Positions 6,533 through 12,482 of a stretch of DNA of 12,482 nucleotides are shown here, in pieces. Source of the stretch: Bacteroidota bacterium (GTDB lineage Bacteria > Bacteroidota > Bacteroidia > Bacteroidales > Prolixibacteraceae); the NCBI GenBank assembly GCA_030632865.1, contig DAOVTY010000068.1, positions 1-12,482 on the forward strand, written 5' to 3'. A program made the position numbers and the translations under genes. How positions within the stretch are numbered: position 1 is the first letter of the stretch; the number at the start of each line of letters is the position of its first letter. The notes beneath the pieces are model-generated. The model did no database searches. It saw only the letters and a list, made by a program, of their open reading frames with translations, and had not been told where the DNA came from.

Positions 6533-7819
6533 TTATTTACCATCAGCTCTTTTATGAACTTTACTTCCAATTAAAGCATAGAAAAGTAAGTATCCCAACG
6601 CAATCACAATTACCCAATAACTTGTAATATAAGATGTCATATCGGCAACCATACCCTGGATTAATGGTAGAATACCACCACCAACAACCATGGTCATAAA
6701 TATACCAGATGCAGCAGCCAAATATTTTCCTAATCCCTCGACAGCAAGGTTGAAAATACCACCCCACATAATAGAGGTTGAAAGCCCTACCAACACCAAC
6801 ATCATGGCATTAATCGGCACATTTGCCAACCCAAAAGAAAGTGCACCTGTTGCTCCTCTTTGTAGAACAGGCATACCTACCTGAATTGTTGTTGGCAAAA
6901 AGATTGCAGCCAAAACTAATACAAGACCCAATACAGAAGCGAAGGTAAGCATAGCTTTACTTGAAATTTTACTACCTAATGCTGCACCAGTCAATCGCCC
7001 AACTAACATTAATGCCCAATAAGTTCCGGCCACACTTCCTGCAATTGTTTTACCTACTTCAGGAATATCAGAAAGCCATAGATTAAGTACGCCAGCTACA
7101 CCAACTTCAACACCAACATAAACAAATATTGCAACTGCTCCCAGTACAAAATGTGAATATTTCATGACACCCGACATAAGGTTTTTCATAGATTCGGATG
7201 CATGCTCGATACCAGGTTCAGGTATTTTAACCATGAACAAGACAACGAAAATGGTTGCAAAAACTCCCATTGCAATATACAATACCGGAAATACATCGGT
7301 AATTTTAGCGCTAGTAGCTTCTCCAATTAAAATACCTACAAATGCAGGAGTAAAAGTTGCCATTACTGAATTGAATGAACCACCAACCTGTATAAGCTGG
7401 TTACCTTTATTACCGCCACCACCTAAAGTGTTAAGCATAGGGTTAACCACAGTGTTTAATAAAGTCATTGAGAAACCAGCAATAAATGCACCCAACAAAT
7501 AAACAGTAAATGCAGTTGTTTCGCTTGCATACCCCGAAAGATATTGTATGCCAAGTCCTACAAAACCAACTGCAATAGCAAGTAGAGCTGTTTTTTTATA
7601 ACCAATGCGCTGCAACAAAATACCACCGGGGATTCCCATAACGGCATAAGCAATAAAGTTGGCGGCATTACCCAACAATCCTTGGAAATTAGATACACCA
7701 AACTGATCTTTTAGAACAATTCCCATCGGTGCTGCAAGATTGGTAACAAATGAGATCATACCAAAAAGTAGGATCATCATAAAAATAGGAACTGCATAAT
7801 TTTGCTTTTCAGTTTTCAT
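6533..7819 (-). CDS. FucP-type MFS sugar transporter
   Basis: This 428-residue inner-membrane protein has about 12 hydrophobic segments and belongs to the FHS branch of the major facilitator superfamily (L-fucose, glucose/galactose or N-acetylglucosamine proton symporters). Evidence includes the first helix (PIFMMILLFGMISFVTNLAAP, about 11-31), a motif-A-like loop QRIGYKKT (70-77), and NPMLNTL..GNQLIQVGGSFNSVMATFTPAFVG (126-162), the typical FHS helix 4-5 region. WGGIFNLAVEGLGKY and a C-terminal hydrophobic hairpin follow. The length is normal for the group. The ATG at 7819 begins right before helix 1. It is upstream of, and probably co-transcribed with, the ROK kinase, which argues for a hexose substrate. 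A palindromic operator candidate lies about 40-50 nt upstream of the start. The exact sugar is not resolvable. Confidence 0.9.
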   Translation of the reverse strand: MKTEKQNYAVPIFMMILLFGMISFVTNLAAPMGIVLKDQFGVSNFQGLLGNAANFIAYAVMGIPGGILLQRIGYKKTALLAIAVGFVGLGIQYLSGYASETTAFTVYLLGAFIAGFSMTLLNTVVNPMLNTLGGGGNKGNQLIQVGGSFNSVMATFTPAFVGILIGEATSAKITDVFPVLYIAMGVFATIFVVLFMVKIPEPGIEHASESMKNLMSGVMKYSHFVLGAVAIFVYVGVEVGVAGVLNLWLSDIPEVGKTIAGSVAGTYWALMLVGRLTGAALGSKISSKAMLTFASVLGLVLVLAAIFLPTTIQVGMPVLQRGATGALSFGLANVPINAMMLVLVGLSTSIMWGGIFNLAVEGLGKYLAAASGIFMTMVVGGGILPLIQGMVADMTSYITSYWVIVIALGYLLFYALIGSKVHKRADGK

Positions 7820-7841
7820 ATTAAATTTTTTTAATGATTTT

Positions 7842-7870
7842 TTAGTTTCAAAAAGTTAGTTTCTGAAACT
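7842..7870 (-). promoter_or_regulatory. Operator-like palindrome with a repeated half-site upstream of the sugar transporter
   Basis: AGTTTCTGAAACT (7858-7870) is a perfect 13-bp palindrome around a central T. Its half-site TTAGTTTC occurs a second time as a direct repeat, at 7842-7849 and 7856-7863. The block lies 23-51 nt upstream of the transporter ATG (7819), overlapping where a promoter would sit (minus strand TAACTTTT, one mismatch to TAnnTTTG, at 7857-7850). This fits a binding site for a dimeric regulator of sugar genes; no such regulator is encoded in the window. Confidence 0.4.
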
Positions 7871-8079
7871 CAATTTGTAATTTGATTTATATTATATTAA
7901 ATTATTTTGATTTTAGAAAATACTAACTTATTTTTTGGAGTAAAATCACTAGTTTTAAATGTTACAAGAAATAGATTTCATAATAATATACCCAGTTCTT
8001 TTAATGCATCACAAATAAAGATAAAAAAAAGCATTAAGCCAAAAATCATTTCTATCAGATACTATTTATCAGCACTTCA

Positions 8080-8107
8080 TTGTAACCGTGCAAATTGTAT
8101 AATTTTG
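8080..8107 (+). promoter_or_regulatory. Likely promoter for the small ORF and TonB receptor (TTG-N17-TAATTTTG)
   Basis: TTG at 8080-8082 and TAATTTTG at 8100-8107 are separated by 17 nt and match the Bacteroidota -33/-7 pattern; the -7 octamer is identical to the one before manC. A start near 8113 would give a leader of about 210 nt before the ATG at 8322. No closer exact TAnnTTTG element was found before that ATG, but other promoters cannot be excluded. Confidence 0.45.
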
Positions 8108-8160
8108 AGCCCCGTTTGTTAAATTTTGTATTTAAAATCAATTTACATTTCTAATATTTT

Positions 8161-8239
8161 AATGTTGTTAAACATAGCCGCCAAGCCCTCCAGCCATACA
8201 ATTCGCTTACTATCAGGAAATAACCTACACAGCAACATT
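8161..8239 (+). other. Possible structured leader element upstream of the receptor operon
   Basis: AATGTTGTT (8161-8169) can pair with AGCAACATT (8231-8239), nine pairs including one G-T wobble. The pairing encloses a segment with a G+C-rich block (GCCGCCAAGCCCTCCAGCC, 8177-8195). It lies inside the predicted leader of the small ORF and receptor. It does not match a riboswitch class I know, and this could be a chance pairing. Confidence 0.25.
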
Positions 8240-8321
8240 TTACAAGTTGTTTAATATCAATTATAGAAGTAGGTGTCAATTAAATTAAAAACTACCTTCA
8301 CGCACTTAAAATTTATAACTT

Positions 8322-8648
8322 ATGTTTTTTGTTGGTGCAACTGGACAACTTCTAACCCTACTGCTAACAGTATGTTTGCCATTTGTATTTTTATTGTCCG
8401 GACATCAAAAAATTGAGCATTCGCAAAATAACTCTAAACTTGAGATTTTTCAAAGATTTGATAACGGAATTCAACTTTCAAAAACATCAATAAAAATCAA
8501 GTCGCAAAATATTTACGAAATACAATCGCAATATTTTGTTTTTGAATTCTCTCCACCCAATAAAACAAAGCAAGAATTTGTATTAACGAAGATAAAATCG
8601 TTAACTCAAAACCGCTTTGGAAACAGAGCACCTCCTTCGTTGAGTTAA
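8322..8648 (+). CDS. Small membrane-anchored or exported protein of unknown function, upstream of TonB receptor
   Basis: This 108-residue protein has no function I can assign. Residues about 8-26 (GQLLTLLLTVCLPFVFLLSG) form one strongly hydrophobic segment, so the protein is probably membrane-anchored or exported with the remainder in the periplasm; there is no clean signal-peptidase or lipobox site. Residues 27-108 are polar, with alternating hydrophobic positions suggesting beta strands, and the end is NRAPPSLS. The ATG at 8322 starts just before the hydrophobic segment. It lies 133 bp upstream of a TonB-dependent receptor on the same strand, with no terminator between. Short proteins with a hydrophobic N-terminus and a Pro-rich tail often precede such receptors in Bacteroidota, which is general recollection rather than a family match. 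A spurious ORF is possible but less likely given the position and helix. Confidence 0.55.
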   Translation: MFFVGATGQLLTLLLTVCLPFVFLLSGHQKIEHSQNNSKLEIFQRFDNGIQLSKTSIKIKSQNIYEIQSQYFVFEFSPPNKTKQEFVLTKIKSLTQNRFGNRAPPSLS

Positions 8649-8706
8649 ACTCTTTCATACATATTCATACTTCTATCATTTTAACTGTGCTGTTTAATAT
8701 TCAGTG

Positions 8707-8740
8707 AGATTTGTATTTCATTCGGGTATATGGCAAATCT
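8707..8740 (+). other. Small hairpin in the gap before the TonB receptor
   Basis: AGATTTG (8707-8713) pairs with CAAATCT (8734-8740). Loop bases TTTCAT (8717-8722) are also complementary to ATGAAA (8743-8748) just downstream, so two alternative pairings, or a pseudoknot, are possible about 35 nt before the receptor ATG. No T-run follows, so it does not look like a terminator. It may affect translation or may be chance. Confidence 0.25.
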
Positions 8741-8781
8741 ACATGAAAAATGATAATTCAAACTATTAAAAAAATTAAATA

Positions 8782-10911
8782 ATGATACACAAAACTATAG
8801 CCGCCTTTTTAGGATTGGCACTTATTTTTAGTCTCCAACTTAACGCACAAAATATCATATCGGGCAATGTACAGGGCATTAACAACGAGCCATTAACAGG
8901 AGCAAATATTGTAATTCAGAACACAACAATTGGGACAGCAACAGATGCTAACGGAAACTATTCGATAAAAGAATTAAAAGATGGAAATTATATACTTAGA
9001 GTAAGTTTTTTCGGATATGGAACTATTGAAAAAAAGATTTCTCTCACTGGTTCAAATGTTACTCATAATTTCAAATTGATTGAAACTTCAATCGATTTGA
9101 ATGCAGTGGTAATAACAGGTACAAGAACCGAAAAGAGTTTAAAAAACACACCAGTTCTTACGCAGTCAATTAGCTATCAAGAATTAGAGAACAAAGATGC
9201 CACGGACATTGCTCAAGCATTAGAAATGGTTGTTCCAGGGTTAGAATTTAGCAGTCAGGCACAAGGAAAATCTATTTCATTACAAGGAATAGACCCACAG
9301 TATATTCTCTTTTTGGTTGATGGAGAACGACTTGCAGGAGATACTTATGGCGACATTGATTACAGCCGGATTAATATTGCTGACATCGAAAGAATAGAAG
9401 TAGTAAAGGGTGCAAGTTCTACTTTGTATGGCTCAAACGCATTAGGCGGAGTAATTAATATCATTACTAAAACACCTTCAAATAAATTAAACCTTGCAGC
9501 ATCAACTCGTTTTTCGAATTATAATACTCAAAATTACAGGCTAAATATTGGGTCTAAAATGGGTAAATTTTCAACTCAAACTTCAGTAGTTTACGACAAA
9601 ACTGATGGTTATGATTTACAGGAAGGAAATTCATACCGAACACAAGAAAGAGAAGATGCCTTAGTTATTAACGAACATCTTAAATATGCGTTAAACGATA
9701 ATTTTTTACTTGAAGGTAATTTATCGTTTATGAACAAAAACCGAGATAACACGTCGGAGAATTTATATGATCGTAACAACAAAAATTTTACTTATGGCTT
9801 AAAAGCTTCTTGGTTTTTAAATGCAAAAGACAACATTTTTCTAAGTTGGAATTCAGACAACTACGAGCTTTTTAATAAAGTTACAGAAAACGAATTGGTG
9901 AGCGATTACAATAATTTATATAACAATGCCAGATTGTTAGGTAATTTCAGTTTAGCTGAATGGAATGTATTAACTATTGGAACTGAATATATATCGGAAA
10001 CCCTAACAGCTGCACGAAATAATATTGAAAATGAAACAAATACCGAGTACGTTCTTTTTGCTCAGGAAGATATTCAAATAAGTCCTGATTTGAATTTAAT
10101 AGCCGGTTTCCGCACAAACCACAACTCCTTATACAATTGGCATTTTACACCACAAACTTCGATTATGTATAAAATTTCGAATTTTACTTTAAGAGGCGCG
10201 TACAGCATGGGATACAAAACTCCATCGTTAAAAGAGAAATATATGAATTTTCAAATTCCTGCTCCGGGGCCACCAATGTTTTTGGTAGGCAAAGAAGATC
10301 TTGAACCAGAAACATCGAATTATGCATCATTTTCAACCGAATATAATTTTAACGGAATTTCTATTTCGGCAACAGCGTACAGAAATAAAATTAGTAATAT
10401 GATTACTGAGAACCTCGATACTTTTGTTGTAAAACCCGGAGGAATTATAGAGTATGCATACGACAACCTTGACGAAGTATTAATTAAAGGTATTGATTTA
10501 ATGATAAAAGCAAAAATTGCCAAAAATCTTATGTTTACCGGTGCAACTACTTTCTCGAAAAAAATTAATGAAATTACTGGGGATGATTTTGAAAATGTTC
10601 GGAATTTTACAGGAAAATTCAATATGGATTATACTCTTAACAAAAAAAATTATGACTTAAATATGAATCTGCAAACCAATTTCTACGGAGCAAAATCCAT
10701 ATTTTTAATGGATGAAACATCTCATCAGATAGAAAAAATTGCATTGGAAAATTTCTCGTTATGGAAACTTACCACAACTCAAACTTTTAAGTCTAATTAT
10801 TATCTCCGTTTAGGTATCGAAAATATTTTCGATTACATAGACAAAACTGGAGGATACAATAATGGAACTTCTGGAAGGACATTCTTCTTTGGAGTTGGAA
10901 TTAAAATATAA
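8782..10911 (+). CDS. TonB-dependent outer-membrane receptor with N-terminal carboxypeptidase-like domain
   Basis: This 709-residue outer-membrane protein imports a scarce ligand using TonB energy. It begins with a signal peptide (about 1-22, cleavage near LNA-Q). A carboxypeptidase-D regulatory-like beta domain follows (about 24-103: ISGNVQGINNEPLTGANIVIQ..TATDANGNYSI), typical of Bacteroidota receptors. Next are a TonB-box-like LNAVVITGTR (106-115), a plug domain (about 117-230, with LVDGERLAG and IERIEVVKGASSTLYGSNALGGVINIITK), and the barrel to residue 709. GYKTPSLKEKY and EDLEPETSNY in the barrel are standard motifs. The plug resembles BtuB/FepA/HmuR-type receptors for metal chelates, heme or cobalamin rather than SusC, which is longer and paired with SusD; no SusD, HmuY or ABC partner is nearby. 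The C-terminus is FFFGVGIKI, ending in Ile rather than the usual aromatic. It follows the small ORF and ends at a strong terminator. The ligand is unassigned. Confidence 0.9.
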   Translation: MIHKTIAAFLGLALIFSLQLNAQNIISGNVQGINNEPLTGANIVIQNTTIGTATDANGNYSIKELKDGNYILRVSFFGYGTIEKKISLTGSNVTHNFKLIETSIDLNAVVITGTRTEKSLKNTPVLTQSISYQELENKDATDIAQALEMVVPGLEFSSQAQGKSISLQGIDPQYILFLVDGERLAGDTYGDIDYSRINIADIERIEVVKGASSTLYGSNALGGVINIITKTPSNKLNLAASTRFSNYNTQNYRLNIGSKMGKFSTQTSVVYDKTDGYDLQEGNSYRTQEREDALVINEHLKYALNDNFLLEGNLSFMNKNRDNTSENLYDRNNKNFTYGLKASWFLNAKDNIFLSWNSDNYELFNKVTENELVSDYNNLYNNARLLGNFSLAEWNVLTIGTEYISETLTAARNNIENETNTEYVLFAQEDIQISPDLNLIAGFRTNHNSLYNWHFTPQTSIMYKISNFTLRGAYSMGYKTPSLKEKYMNFQIPAPGPPMFLVGKEDLEPETSNYASFSTEYNFNGISISATAYRNKISNMITENLDTFVVKPGGIIEYAYDNLDEVLIKGIDLMIKAKIAKNLMFTGATTFSKKINEITGDDFENVRNFTGKFNMDYTLNKKNYDLNMNLQTNFYGAKSIFLMDETSHQIEKIALENFSLWKLTTTQTFKSNYYLRLGIENIFDYIDKTGGYNNGTSGRTFFFGVGIKI

Positions 10912-10954
10912 GAATAGCCTAACATATTATTTTATCGCAAAATAGATACATAAA

Positions 10955-10981
10955 AGATACCCGTTTAGTCGGGTATTTTTT
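10955..10981 (+). terminator. Rho-independent terminator after the TonB receptor
   Basis: ATACCCG (10957-10963), loop TTTAGT, CGGGTAT (10970-10976), then a run of six T (10976-10981). This is a textbook intrinsic terminator 45 nt after the receptor stop. It separates the receptor unit from the Nudix gene, whose ATG follows 12 nt after the T-run. Confidence 0.85.
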
Positions 10982-10992
10982 AATTTTGTTTC

Positions 10993-11619
10993 ATGTTTAT
11001 TCATGCTAAAAATATTAAAAAGGCATTATTACTTAACCTTCCAGGGGCTATTTCTCACAAGAAAATGCTTTCTCCAAACCGTGTTTTAAAAGTTACACCT
11101 GCCGAGAAAGATCATGTAAAACAGAGTAGTGTTTTACTACTACTTTTTATTGAAAACAATGAATTAATAGCCTGCTTAATAAAACGCCCCTCGCACATGA
11201 AACACCATGCCGGGCAAGTTGCACTTCCGGGAGGCCGCATTGAAAAAGGTGAAACTGCAATTGAAACTGCATTGCGCGAAACATTTGAAGAGATTGGCGT
11301 TAAATCAAATGATATTGAAATATTAGGCTTACTTTCAGAATTTTATGTTGAGGTTAGTAAATTTCAGATAAACCCATTTGTTGGTTGGCTACAAAAAAGA
11401 CCAAAGTTTAAAATTGACCACAACGAAGTAGAAAAAACTATTCTGTTTCCAATTAATAGATTTAAAGCCCCTTTTAGCGAAGTAGAATTGGATACAGTTT
11501 CGGGTAAACTAAAAGTACCATGTATTAAGTTTGATGAAGAAATAATTTGGGGTGCAACTGCAATGATACTTGCAGAGTTTTCAGATATTTTAGAGCAATT
11601 TAATTTTACTTCGGAATAA
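10993..11619 (+). CDS. Nudix hydrolase, CoA pyrophosphatase-like
   Basis: This 208-residue cytoplasmic protein probably hydrolyses coenzyme A or its derivatives to 3',5'-ADP and phosphopantetheine. The Nudix box is complete at residues 81-103: GRIEKGE, seven residues, then RE-TF-EE-IG (Gly81, Glu87, Arg95, Glu96, Glu99, Glu100, Gly102), which binds the catalytic divalent metals. Just before it, LIKRPSHMKHHAGQVALPGG (62-81) matches the pattern that marks the CoA-pyrophosphatase subfamily (L-x-x-R, then a G-x-x-x-x-PGG ending). The length fits the group (190-210). The ATG at 10993 lies only 12 nt after the receptor terminator, leaving very little room for a leader; a TAATTTTG octamer at 10981-10988 would give a nearly leaderless transcript. 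The last 14 nt overlap the end of the convergent MltF-like gene. Confidence 0.85.
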   Translation: MFIHAKNIKKALLLNLPGAISHKKMLSPNRVLKVTPAEKDHVKQSSVLLLLFIENNELIACLIKRPSHMKHHAGQVALPGGRIEKGETAIETALRETFEEIGVKSNDIEILGLLSEFYVEVSKFQINPFVGWLQKRPKFKIDHNEVEKTILFPINRFKAPFSEVELDTVSGKLKVPCIKFDEEIIWGATAMILAEFSDILEQFNFTSE

Positions 11620-12482
11620 CATTTAAATAGTGGTTATAATTTCCCAATACTCTAGAAACGTAGTTATATGCTTCCACTCCCCGGCAATATCCAAATCTAC
11701 AAACGGGGTCTTTATAATATTTTTCTGATGATTTATTTAACAGAAAGAAGTCAACATTATCCTCCCAAATCAATCTGTTTTTCCCATATTTTTCTGCCAA
11801 ACGTTGTGCATCTTTAACATGTCCCAGCCCTATATTATAAGATGCAAGCACAAATTTCACACGTTCTGTTGAATCTGGAATTGATTTCAAAAACTGATTA
11901 TTTAACCAATTCATTAATAAAACTCCACCTTTAATGTTCTGTTTCGGATCGTGGTAATCTTCTATACCCAACCCTTTGGCCGTTGATGGCATAATTTGCA
12001 TTAATCCGTACGCACCCGCCCACGAACCAGCTTCAGGGTTAAATCGCGATTCATGATACATAATTGATGAAACAAGCCTCCAATCCCAATTGTACTCATT
12101 TGCAATTTCTTTTACTATTTTATCATACTCCGATATTTTTCCCTTTCTTATACTATGGAAATCGCTTTCCATTCTACTTGCAACTCTCTGGCTTTCGAAA
12201 TATTTATGATATAATATTTTATACTTTCTCGTTTTTTTAAAAGTTGAAATCCAATTATCTATATAATTCTTCCACTCTAAAGATCCTTTTTGCACTGCCC
12301 AGGCTATATTTTGATTAAAGCTAATTGCCAACGACACATCTAAATTTGGATAATATGTTTTATTTAAGGTTGCAATATTTTGATCGCAAACCGTATAATC
12401 AAACTCACCTTTTGCTACCTGCGCTACCAACTGTTCAACTCCATAAACAGTATCTTCCACAATTTCAATATTACTACCTATT
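11606..12482 (-). CDS. MltF-like membrane-bound lytic murein transglycosylase, partial (5' end beyond right edge)
   Basis: The frame is open to the right edge with no real start in view; the first start-like codon, GTG at 12460, is inside the domain. The visible part has two modules. The first roughly 95 residues from that GTG (VEQLVAQVAKGEFDYTVCDQNIATLN..) are the end of a family-3 solute-binding domain. The second is a lytic transglycosylase (SLT, GH23) domain from about 115 on, with catalytic Glu137 in YHESRFNP, then GSWAGAYGLMQIMPSTAKGLG, NIKGG and LASYNIGLGHV, all standard. This order is that of MltF, which cleaves peptidoglycan glycan strands to 1,6-anhydro products in the periplasm. 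Full MltF proteins are about 450-520 residues, so roughly 40% is missing. Its stop lies inside the 3' end of the convergent Nudix gene (14-nt overlap). Confidence 0.9.
   Translation of the reverse strand, partial: IGSNIEIVEDTVYGVEQLVAQVAKGEFDYTVCDQNIATLNKTYYPNLDVSLAISFNQNIAWAVQKGSLEWKNYIDNWISTFKKTRKYKILYHKYFESQRVASRMESDFHSIRKGKISEYDKIVKEIANEYNWDWRLVSSIMYHESRFNPEAGSWAGAYGLMQIMPSTAKGLGIEDYHDPKQNIKGGVLLMNWLNNQFLKSIPDSTERVKFVLASYNIGLGHVKDAQRLAEKYGKNRLIWEDNVDFFLLNKSSEKYYKDPVCRFGYCRGVEAYNYVSRVLGNYNHYLNVIPK

Larger units (their letters stand above)
7871..8321. other. Long AT-rich intergenic region without a convincing gene
   Basis: The only open frame, about 7907-8122 on the plus strand, begins with TTG, has no recognisable motif and consists of AT-rich runs, so I do not call it. 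The left part should hold upstream promoter DNA for the leftward sugar transporter. The right part holds a promoter-like element at 8080-8107 and a roughly 210-nt possible leader for the rightward small ORF and receptor. Within it, 8177-8210 is a locally G+C-rich island in very AT-rich surroundings. I see no cobalamin, TPP or other familiar riboswitch core. Confidence 0.5.

Noticed and set aside
7164..7502. 112-residue plus-strand open frame opposite the sugar transporter
   Set aside because: It is antisense to a clear MFS gene, and its composition is explained by the complementary membrane-protein codons.
7907..8122. 71-residue plus-strand open frame in the large intergenic gap
   Set aside because: It starts with TTG, has no motif or helix pattern, and its composition follows the AT-rich background. 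It is most likely chance.
8161..8215. Integron attC-like core (GTTAAAC at 8166-8172 next to a G+C-rich block)
   Set aside because: GTTAAAC fits the GTTRRRY core, but I found no partner RYYYAAC at a suitable distance, no array and no integrase.
8108..8321. Cobalamin riboswitch before the TonB receptor
   Set aside because: The conserved B12-box and the other core sequence blocks are absent, despite a leader of suitable length.
10981..10988. TAATTTTG as a -7 promoter element for the Nudix gene
   Set aside because: It is an exact octamer, but it sits in the T-run of a terminator, has no TTG at the right spacing, and would give a nearly leaderless message.

Overview
The window looks like a chromosomal segment from a Bacteroidota bacterium, probably class Bacteroidia. 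The evidence is the low G+C, Bacteroidota-type gene content (a CCDC81-type HU domain joined to SPOR, a TonB-dependent receptor with an N-terminal carboxypeptidase-like domain, a FucP-type sugar MFS beside a ROK kinase, a short-form mannose-1-phosphate guanylyltransferase), almost no Shine-Dalgarno sequences, and promoter-like TTG-N17/18-TAnnTTTG elements. No tRNA, rRNA, insertion sequence, CRISPR array or phage gene was found.

Layout. 1-280 (-) is the broken C-terminal end of a GH92-type alpha-mannosidase with a chitobiase-like C-terminal domain. 402-1466 (-) is a membrane-anchored HU-like/SPOR protein. 1611-2639 (+) is galE. It converges on an mlaE-mlaF pair (4150-2658, -) encoding the permease and ATPase of a phospholipid-trafficking ABC transporter; no mlaD is in view. 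4293-5381 (+) is manC, ending at a strong, probably bidirectional terminator. 7819-5471 (-) is a sugar transporter followed by a ROK sugar kinase, an uptake-and-phosphorylation pair with a possible operator upstream. After about 500 bases without a clear gene comes a small membrane or exported protein of unknown function (8322-8648, +), then a TonB-dependent outer-membrane receptor (8782-10911, +) with a clear terminator. A Nudix CoA-pyrophosphatase-like gene (10993-11619, +) overlaps tail-to-tail with a partial MltF-type lytic transglycosylase (from 11606 to the right edge, -).

The genes fall into two themes. One is sugar handling: GalE and ManC make nucleotide sugars, MFS plus ROK import and phosphorylate hexose, and the GH92 remnant points to past mannan use. 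The other is the cell envelope: MlaEF, the SPOR protein, MltF and the TonB receptor. Most genes are ordinary. I do not see a convincing undescribed multi-gene system. The points worth following up are the GH92 breakpoint, the small ORF and long leader before the receptor, the altered zinc motif in the ROK kinase, and the palindrome before the transporter.
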